Positions 7,654 through 13,133 of a stretch of 16,596 bases of DNA are shown here, one piece after another. The notes beneath the pieces are model-generated. The model did not search any database. It saw only the letters and a program-made list of their open reading frames with translations, and was not told the origin of the DNA. This DNA comes from an uncultured Collinsella sp. (GTDB taxonomy: Bacteria > Actinomycetota > Coriobacteriia > Coriobacteriales > Coriobacteriaceae): assembly GCA_934654795.1 (NCBI GenBank), contig CAKUGT010000030.1, positions 1 through 16,596 of the forward strand, written 5' to 3'. Every line of letters starts with the position of its first letter. The stretch's first letter is position 1. Both the position numbers and the translations under genes were made by a program.

Positions 7654-7686
7654 TCGGGACTATTTTCGAGGACCCTCCGAAGGACT

Positions 7687-7916
7687 GTGGCCAAAAAACG
7701 GCAAATATGAGTACTGTTACCGTTGTAGCTACATTATTTTCGTTAATAAAAGAAGATCTTAATGAGACTTATTCGCATCAATGTCTTCCTTTAATGAACA
7801 CTTGAGGAGATACGGCAGCTTATCTGCTCGATCGACACGTCAAATCACCTTAAATGTGGTCAAAATTACTGCTACTAAAAGAATATCAGTACTCATATTT
7901 GATGTTTTTTGGCCAC
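7687..7916. mobile_element. MITE-like element with 30-bp terminal inverted repeats
   Basis: The left end 7687-7716 (GTGGCCAAAAAACGGC... to ...GAGTACTG) is the inverted complement of the right end 7887-7916 at 28 of 30 positions. The interior is AT-rich, unlike the GC-rich surroundings, and has no credible gene. A compact AT-rich body with long terminal inverted repeats fits a non-autonomous transposable element of about 230 bp. I could not find a clear target-site duplication. From 7917 to 8017 I see only a T-run (7954-7960) with no strong stem before it. Confidence 0.7.
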
Positions 7917-8017
7917 GGCTCTTTATAGACACCCTACACAGCGACTGGGGTAGATTTTTTTGAGGCACGCCTATCAGCCCAGTTCCGAAAAGCGAGCCGC
8001 ATGCAACAACCAAGCCA

Positions 8018-8164
8018 CCGCCGGCCCCGGGAGAGCGGGGACACCGGCTTAGGTTTATCGCGAGTTCCGCGCGAACAGGAGGCCACTTAATGTGGCCTCC
8101 GTCGTGAGCAGGACTGTAGAGCAGGAAACCTAAGCCGGTGTCCCCGCTCTCCCGGGGCCGGCGG
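8018..8164 (+). repeat. Giant hairpin element, copy 1: conserved 69-nt loop on a 39-bp perfect stem
   Basis: Arms 8018-8056 and 8126-8164 pair without a mismatch over 39 bp. The 69-nt loop (8057-8125) is shared with copy 2 (13009-13077) except at one base. Inside the loop is a 9-bp hairpin, GGAGGCCAC/GTGGCCTCC (8078-8086, 8092-8100, loop TTAAT). It can be extended by CGCGA/TCGTG (8070-8074, 8102-8106) and AGT-CC/GGACT (8063-8068, 8111-8115). The 7-mer GAGCAGG occurs twice. The right arm ends 3 nt from the stop codon of the JetD-like gene. It could act as that gene's 3' end structure, or be a structured RNA or insertion element. The strand given follows the G-U wobble evidence and is tentative. 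Confidence 0.85.
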
Positions 8165-8167
8165 AAT

Positions 8168-10360
8168 TTAGTTGTTCAGCATGCGGTCGAAGCTTCCCGA
8201 GTCGCCATCCCGATAGTCGGCGGTCATCAGAATCTCCTGCGGAATGCGTCCGCCCTCGCGCAGCACGTTGCGGAACTGCACGCGCGTGACCATGGGCAGA
8301 TCCTTGATCGTGGCCGCCAGATTCTGCGGCACGCCCTGGTTGGCAGCCGCGGGCTCGCACTCGCCGCCGGCCTTCACGCGGCGTTTGTGCTCGGCGAGCA
8401 TGGCGCGATACATACCGGCATGCAGGCGAATCTCAACGACATTGGCATTACGGGCCTGCTCGACAATGCGCGCACCCTCTCGATCGATGTCGCCCACGTA
8501 ATAGACATAGTTAAAGCGATAGCCGATCTCGGCCAGATAATCGTCCAGGGCATGCGAGACGCTCGCCTTGCATCCGCCGCCAAAAATCACGCCGCCCACC
8601 TTGATGCCAAAGAGCTTGGCGTGCTTGCGGCCACGCAGCAGCTTGACGATCTCGTCGTAGGTATCCAGGTTCTCAACCATAATGAACGGCTTGTCGGCGC
8701 CTAGCGTAAAGAAACCCGTAAAGTGCACGGGGCGGTTGGGGGCGACCTTAATCGCCTGCATGCTGATGTCCTTTTCGGTCATACGCCGAATTAGGCGCTC
8801 GCCGTGCTTGCCGTCAAAGGCCTTCTCATCGTTAAAAATCTGGTAGGCGCGCTGGCGACGCGAAGCAACCGGCGTATCGGCACCTCGGTTCTGCTCGATC
8901 CAAGCCTGGATGATTGCAATCTCCTCGGCAATCTTGCGGTTGGACATCTCGTTGTGCTGAGTGCGCTGCGGAGCCTTTTTGCCGTCCTTGCCCTCGACCT
9001 TAACAATTTGAGTCTGCTGCCCCTTGATCTTAGAGAGCGCCGTAGGCGTAGGGACAACTTTGAGCAGCTGCCTGCCCAAAACGCGGGCAAGGGCAAACGC
9101 CGATACCTCGCCGTGGACGGCCGACTCGGGCTGCTGGGTAGCAGTATCTGCTACGGCAGGCTCAGCCTGTGCATGAGGCTTACGCTTGGAATCTGCCCGG
9201 GTATTACGTTCCTGCTTGGGCGCAGACGAGCGCTTATGCGGACGATCGGACTTGGCCTCCTTCGCCGGCTGGCGCTTGACCTGATCCACCGGAGTCTCGG
9301 CCTTCTCATCTCCGTTTTGTGTCGCTGCCTTCTCGGCCGCGGCCTCGGCATTTGAGCCACGACCGCCGCGGTGACGACGACGGCGGGGCTTGCCTGAGGC
9401 GCTCTCCCCCGCCTGCTTATCAGCGGTCTGTTGAGCTTTGACCTCAGTGTCAGCCGCAGGCTGCGACTCGGAAGGTTGCTGCTCGCGAGTCGCCGGCTCA
9501 ACGGTTTTCTCGGTTTGTTCGGCCTTCTCGGCCTGAGCGGTCGAAGCCGGCTCGCCCTTCTCCTGACGCTTTACGGGATACGCGCGTCCCGCAAAACCGC
9601 GGCCGGGACGACACGAACCCGGAGCCCTCTTGGCAGACTCCTCAACATCGTCTGCAACCTCGGAAGGCTCTTCAACCTCACGCGCGACATCCTGCTGCGC
9701 GGCCTTAAAGTGAGCACCGCGACGACGCTTGGGCTCTTGGGCCTCCACGGGCTTTTGCTCCTTCGCGGGCTTCTGCGACTCGGCAGCAACCTCGTTCTCA
9801 ACAGCCTCGGCATCCGTCTCACCCTTTTGAGCAACGGCGCGACGGAAGCGCTCCTGCTGGGCGCGGCGCTGCGCATCGCGCTTGCCACCCCCGCCAAAAC
9901 CGCCGCGTCCTGCCTTGGCCGTAAAGGCGCGCACGACGTTCTCATCGAGCAACTCATCGGTATCGACATGCTCGCGCGGAGCAACTTCTTCCACAGCAGG
10001 CACGTCAGCGGAATCCTCGACGACAAAATCTTCGACGGACTCGGCAGGCTGCTCCTGGGCATCGCGGATCTCGACATTGATGGTATAGAACGCCGGGCGT
10101 CCGTTAATGCCGCTACCCTCGATCTTGGTCACGATATTTGCCTCGATAAGTTCATCGCGCATCGCCTTGGTGTCGCATTCCTTATCGACGGAGCGGAAAA
10201 TCTGCGCCAGCGCACTCGACTTAATCTTGAGCGCCTTGCGGCAAAGCAGATCGTAGGCAACCAGCTTGGCACGCTCAGCAGAAAGCGACGTCTGGCTGCT
10301 CAGGCGCTCAGCCAGAGCATCGACATTGTTTTGATTATCGGAATATACCGTCTTGGCCAC
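8168..10360 (-). CDS. Orphan JetD-like TOPRIM-domain protein with a long low-complexity middle
   Basis: A 730-aa protein in three parts. Residues 1 to about 97 are a compact helical domain ending in a wing-like INGRPAFYTINVEI. Residues about 98-410 are low-complexity and rich in Lys, Arg, Glu, Ala and Gln, with GRGGFGGGG and RRRRHRGGRG, so probably disordered and able to bind nucleic acid. Residues about 415-730 resemble the C-terminal half of JetD, the TOPRIM nuclease of Wadjet plasmid defence: FIMVENLDTYDE (E563), GGVIFGGG, then YYVGDIDREG (D624, D626) and IRLHAGMYRAML. The likely metal-binding acids are present. No JetA, JetB or JetC gene is nearby. The start is GTG at 10360 after GAAAGGGG; the frame stays open upstream to 10513, but that stretch crosses the cstA terminator. 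Function unknown; a DNA or RNA nuclease is the best guess. Confidence 0.68.
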   Translation of the reverse strand: MAKTVYSDNQNNVDALAERLSSQTSLSAERAKLVAYDLLCRKALKIKSSALAQIFRSVDKECDTKAMRDELIEANIVTKIEGSGINGRPAFYTINVEIRDAQEQPAESVEDFVVEDSADVPAVEEVAPREHVDTDELLDENVVRAFTAKAGRGGFGGGGKRDAQRRAQQERFRRAVAQKGETDAEAVENEVAAESQKPAKEQKPVEAQEPKRRRGAHFKAAQQDVAREVEEPSEVADDVEESAKRAPGSCRPGRGFAGRAYPVKRQEKGEPASTAQAEKAEQTEKTVEPATREQQPSESQPAADTEVKAQQTADKQAGESASGKPRRRRHRGGRGSNAEAAAEKAATQNGDEKAETPVDQVKRQPAKEAKSDRPHKRSSAPKQERNTRADSKRKPHAQAEPAVADTATQQPESAVHGEVSAFALARVLGRQLLKVVPTPTALSKIKGQQTQIVKVEGKDGKKAPQRTQHNEMSNRKIAEEIAIIQAWIEQNRGADTPVASRRQRAYQIFNDEKAFDGKHGERLIRRMTEKDISMQAIKVAPNRPVHFTGFFTLGADKPFIMVENLDTYDEIVKLLRGRKHAKLFGIKVGGVIFGGGCKASVSHALDDYLAEIGYRFNYVYYVGDIDREGARIVEQARNANVVEIRLHAGMYRAMLAEHKRRVKAGGECEPAAANQGVPQNLAATIKDLPMVTRVQFRNVLREGGRIPQEILMTADYRDGDSGSFDRMLNN

Positions 10361-10468
10361 GGGGCCCCTTTCATATGCACACATATACGTCCATATGGTA
10401 CAACGCACGAGCCTATCCACGCAAAACATCTGCGAGAACGCCCTTGCACCACCTGTTCTCACAAGAAA

Positions 10469-10504
10469 AAAGACCGGGTCCGCTTGATTGCGGACCCGGT
10501 CTTT
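10469..10504 (-). terminator. Intrinsic terminator after cstA
   Basis: A perfect 15-bp stem (10469-10483 with 10490-10504), core GACCGGGTCCGC, 6-nt loop. On the minus strand it is followed by TTTCTTG, continuing the T-rich end of the stem. It lies 40 nt past the cstA stop and could work in both directions. Confidence 0.92.
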
Positions 10505-10543
10505 CCGAGTCAAATAGATGGGAGATTCAACCCGTCCGACCGA

Positions 10544-12433
10544 CTAGGCCTTGGCGGCCTCGGCGTCGGCAGGAGCTTCAGCGGCAGCAGCGCGACCGTA
10601 CTCGGCCTTGCCCATCTCGGACCACTCGGGCTCCTCGTCGGGCATGGAACCGGCCTCCTTGCCGAAGAACTCCTTGAGGCAGTTGACGGCAACGATGAGG
10701 CCCAGGACCATCAGCAGGACGGCGAAGACGAGCTGCAGGCCCTTGGTGGCGGCAACGGAGACGGCGGCCGTGGTGGCGGTAGCCGGGATGGTGCCGAAGA
10801 AGCCGTAGGCCTGGACAGCGGTCATGCAGCCCATGGCGCTCTGGACCAGCGAGGTGAAGGTGCAGCAGAGCAGGAAGGCGACGGGCACGTAGAGCATCCA
10901 GCCCTTGCGGCCGGTGCACTTGCAGAACACGGCGAGGGTGATCATGGTCATACCGCCGAGCAGCTGGTTGGAAGCACCAAAGAGCGGCCAGATGTTGGCA
11001 TAGCCACCAAAGGCAAGGGCGAGACCGGGAAGCAGGGTGACGACCGTGGCGAACCAGGGGTTGCCGAGGACCTTCATGTAGCCGGCCTTGGACTCGATGG
11101 CCAGGGCATCGTTGGTCTGGGCAAAGAACTCGGAGAACGAGGTGCGGGCGATGCGGGCGACGGCGTCGAGCGAGGTCAGGGCCAGAGCGGAAACGTTCAT
11201 GGTCATGAAGACGGTTGCAAGCGTGCCGTTAACACCGAAGGCCTGCATACCGCGGGAAATGCCAGCGGCGAAGATCTGGAACGGGGTGGAAGCGACACCG
11301 GCGTTGAGGGCGCCAGTACCGGCGGTGTTCATGTCAGAGAACATGATGCCGGCGACAATGATGGCAAGGATGCCGACGAAGGACTCGACGATCATGGCGC
11401 CATAACCGACCTTGACGGCGTCCTGCTCCTTCTCGACCTGCTTAGAAGAGGTGCCGGAAGAAACGAGGCTGTGGAAACCGGAGAGAGCACCGCAAGCGAC
11501 GGAAACGAACAGGACCGGGAACATCATGCCGGAGGCAGTGGAGAAGCCGGTGAAGACCGGAGCGGTGATGGTGGCCTGACCGTTGACGCCCAGGACGACG
11601 ATGCCGAGGACAGCGCAAACGATCATGACGATCATCATGATGGAAGTGAGGTAGTCACGCGGGGTCTTGAGCATCTGGATGGGCATAGCGCCAGCGAAGA
11701 CCAGGTAGACCATGACGACGGCGAACCACTGGAACTTATCCAGGTAGACCGGGAACTGCATACCGACGGCGAACATGAGAACCATGAGGACCACGCCGGT
11801 GACGAATTCGGCGGCACCGGTGAGGTTGAACTTCTTCTGAGCCCAACCAAAGGCGATAGCGACGAAGGTGAACAGGATGGAGATGGTGCCAGCGCAGCCA
11901 GCGGCATAGGACTTGGTGAAGTCGATGGCACCGGTAGCGGCGCCAGAAGCGTCAACGGCCGGGGTGAACATGAACGTCTTGCAGACCATGTCGGTGAAAG
12001 CGGCGATGACGATGATGCAGAACAGCCAGCAGAACAGCAGGAACAGGCGACGGCCGGTCTTGCCGATGTACTTCTCGATGAGCTGAGCGAGCGACTTGCC
12101 GTTGTTCTTCATCGAGGCGTACAGGGCGCCGAAGTCGTGGACGGCGCCAAAGAAGATGCCGCCGACGAGGACCCAGAGTACGACGGGCAGCCAGCCAAAG
12201 GCCATGGCGACGATCGTACCCGTGACAGGGCCAGCACCACAGATCGAGCTGAACTGGTGCGAGAACGCGGTGAAGGCGGAGACGGGCGAGAAGCTCTTGC
12301 CGTCCTTCATGCGCTTGGCCGGCGTGAGGGCCTCTTTGTCAACGCCCCACTTGTTGGCCAGCCAGCGGCCGTAGCCCAGATAGCCGCAGGCGAGCACCGC
12401 CGCGGCCACAACCATGAGCAAAACTCCGTTCAT
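10544..12433 (-). CDS. cstA: CstA-family transporter (carbon starvation protein A)
   Basis: A 629-aa polytopic membrane protein with roughly 15 hydrophobic segments. Conserved CstA-family stretches include GAGPVTGTIVA (66-76), GAVHDFGALYAS, CGALSGFHSLVSSGTSS and LFGASNQLLGG. Family members import peptides or pyruvate, often when preferred carbon is scarce; which one applies here cannot be told. The last 30-odd residues are an Ala/Glu-rich cytoplasmic tail. The ATG at 12433 follows a near-ideal AGGAGG. It is a single-gene unit: terminator downstream, and a long leader with its own terminator-like hairpin upstream. Confidence 0.93.
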   Translation of the reverse strand: MNGVLLMVVAAAVLACGYLGYGRWLANKWGVDKEALTPAKRMKDGKSFSPVSAFTAFSHQFSSICGAGPVTGTIVAMAFGWLPVVLWVLVGGIFFGAVHDFGALYASMKNNGKSLAQLIEKYIGKTGRRLFLLFCWLFCIIVIAAFTDMVCKTFMFTPAVDASGAATGAIDFTKSYAAGCAGTISILFTFVAIAFGWAQKKFNLTGAAEFVTGVVLMVLMFAVGMQFPVYLDKFQWFAVVMVYLVFAGAMPIQMLKTPRDYLTSIMMIVMIVCAVLGIVVLGVNGQATITAPVFTGFSTASGMMFPVLFVSVACGALSGFHSLVSSGTSSKQVEKEQDAVKVGYGAMIVESFVGILAIIVAGIMFSDMNTAGTGALNAGVASTPFQIFAAGISRGMQAFGVNGTLATVFMTMNVSALALTSLDAVARIARTSFSEFFAQTNDALAIESKAGYMKVLGNPWFATVVTLLPGLALAFGGYANIWPLFGASNQLLGGMTMITLAVFCKCTGRKGWMLYVPVAFLLCCTFTSLVQSAMGCMTAVQAYGFFGTIPATATTAAVSVAATKGLQLVFAVLLMVLGLIVAVNCLKEFFGKEAGSMPDEEPEWSEMGKAEYGRAAAAEAPADAEAAKA

Positions 12434-12468
12434 TACATTTCCTCCTCTAAAAAGAACTTCCTAGACAT

Positions 12469-12506
12469 AAAAATGAGGGCCGTCGGTTGCGCTCGACGGC
12501 CCTCAT
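12469..12506 (-). terminator. Terminator-like hairpin in the cstA leader (attenuator candidate)
   Basis: A 13-bp perfect stem ATGAGGGCCGTCG/CGACGGCCCTCAT (12473-12485, 12494-12506, 8-nt loop), followed on the minus strand by a run of five T (12469-12473). It stands 35 nt before the cstA start codon. There is no room for a promoter between hairpin and gene, so cstA transcripts must read through it. Confidence 0.8.
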
Positions 12507-12667
12507 CTTCATCAGCCGCCCGTTATCGTACGGGCTAGCTGTATGTGCTAACCCGCATCAGATAATTACTACGCTGATAATGTCTAGCTGATGCGTGAAC
12601 ATGTCTAAGAAATCCTCTTCAATCATGATGCGAACGATCCGTGCGTGTTCACATCCCCCAGTGGATG
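12469..12667 (-). ncRNA. Structured cstA leader, possible cis-regulatory RNA
   Basis: From the predicted start near 12667 the leader can form several helices on the minus strand: CATCC/GGATG just after the start, GTGAAC/GTTCAC (12647-12652, 12595-12600), CGCATCAG/CTGATGCG (12554-12561, 12588-12595) and GCCCGT/ACGGGC near 12517-12534. It ends in the terminator-like hairpin. CTGATG occurs a second time right before the terminator, so CATCAG could switch partners. I do not recognise a known riboswitch class. Confidence 0.4.
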
Positions 12668-12673
12668 AAAAGC

Positions 12674-12702
12674 AGTATGAAACTTTAGTTACCTAAAGTC
12701 AA
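12674..12702 (-). promoter_or_regulatory. Candidate cstA promoter with embedded operator
   Basis: On the minus strand, -35 TTGACT (12697-12702) is separated by 17 nt from -10 CATACT (12674-12679). A perfect inverted repeat, ACTTTAG-TTAC-CTAAAGT (12682-12699), fills the spacer. It is a likely operator for an unidentified regulator, since a protein bound there would block RNA polymerase. Confidence 0.6.
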
Positions 12703-12801
12703 CGCAAATTTGTAATGAATTTTCAACTTTTTTTGAATTTCTCGGTATAAAACGCCACTGACCTCGGACTTTACCCCACGACAGTTTTTGCTTGAGAGAT
12801 A

Positions 12802-12866
12802 CCCCCGAGTGCCGCGGGGGCTCCCATCCCAAATGTGCGGAGCAAAGCTCCGCACACCAACTTTTT
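12802..12866. terminator. Two GC hairpins in the cstA-tsaD intergenic region
   Basis: CCCCC/GGGGG (12802-12806, 12816-12820), then a perfect 10-bp stem TGTGCGGAGC/GCTCCGCACA (12834-12843, 12847-12856) with loop AAA. T-rich CTTTTTCTTT follows five nt later on the plus strand. It is a possible weak plus-strand terminator, or backup for the tsaD transcript from the other side. The rest of 12703-12964 shows no gene that I can support. Confidence 0.45.
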
Positions 12867-12964
12867 CTTTCAGCTAAAGAACGCCGGAAATTCGACACTG
12901 GCTTGTTAACCTTGCTGGACGTTGTCGACGCCAAACCAGCTCAGAAGCTATATCAATACAGAAA

Positions 12965-13121
12965 GGTCCCCGGCGCTGCCCGGGCGCCAACGGCCGCATA
13001 TGAACTTTATCGCGAGTTCCGCACGAACAGGAGGCCACTTAATGTGGCCTCCGTCGTGAGCAGGACTGTAGAGCAGGAAAGTTCATATGCGGCCGTTGGC
13101 GCCCGGGCAGTGCCGGGGACC
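12965..13121 (+). repeat. Giant hairpin element, copy 2: conserved 69-nt loop on a 44-bp stem of different sequence
   Basis: Arms 12965-13008 and 13078-13121 pair over 44 bp with a single non-Watson-Crick position, G12975 opposite T13111, a wobble if the RNA is plus-strand. The 69-nt loop 13009-13077 equals that of copy 1 except A for G at the fifteenth base. That base (13023) faces T13057 in the extended inner stem, so the change swaps G-U for A-U. Apart from TTT/AAA next to the loop, the arms share no sequence with copy 1. The right arm ends 12 nt from the tsaD stop codon. The stem may continue after a bulge, AAAGG (12962-12966) with CCTTT (13125-13129). Confidence 0.85.
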
Positions 13122-13133
13122 GCACCTTTGCGA

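Noticed and set aside
7272..7805. Apparent proteins with SNPQ / GGIRTRK motifs around and after tRNA-Gln, both strands
   Set aside because: These motifs are the well-known false translation of tRNA T-arm sequence; the frames cross the tRNA, its terminator, repeats and the MITE-like element.
7781..7963. 60-codon plus-strand frame inside the MITE-like element
   Set aside because: It spans the right terminal inverted repeat and has no ribosome site or recognisable domain.
9431..12538. 1035-codon open frame on the plus strand
   Set aside because: It runs antisense through the JetD-like gene and cstA, both with clear families, start sites and terminators. Its second half is a repetitive Gly/Asp/Glu/His composition typical of the complement of a GC-rich membrane-protein gene.
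12689..12934. 81-codon minus-strand frame between cstA and tsaD
   Set aside because: It covers two GC hairpins and ends at the candidate cstA promoter; no ribosome site or known domain. It may be part of an intergenic repeat, but I could not show that.
8018..13121. Retron, CRISPR or group II intron explanation for the giant hairpins
   Set aside because: There is no reverse transcriptase, Cas gene or spacer array in the window, and the loop is too short for an intron. Only two copies occur, 5 kb apart.
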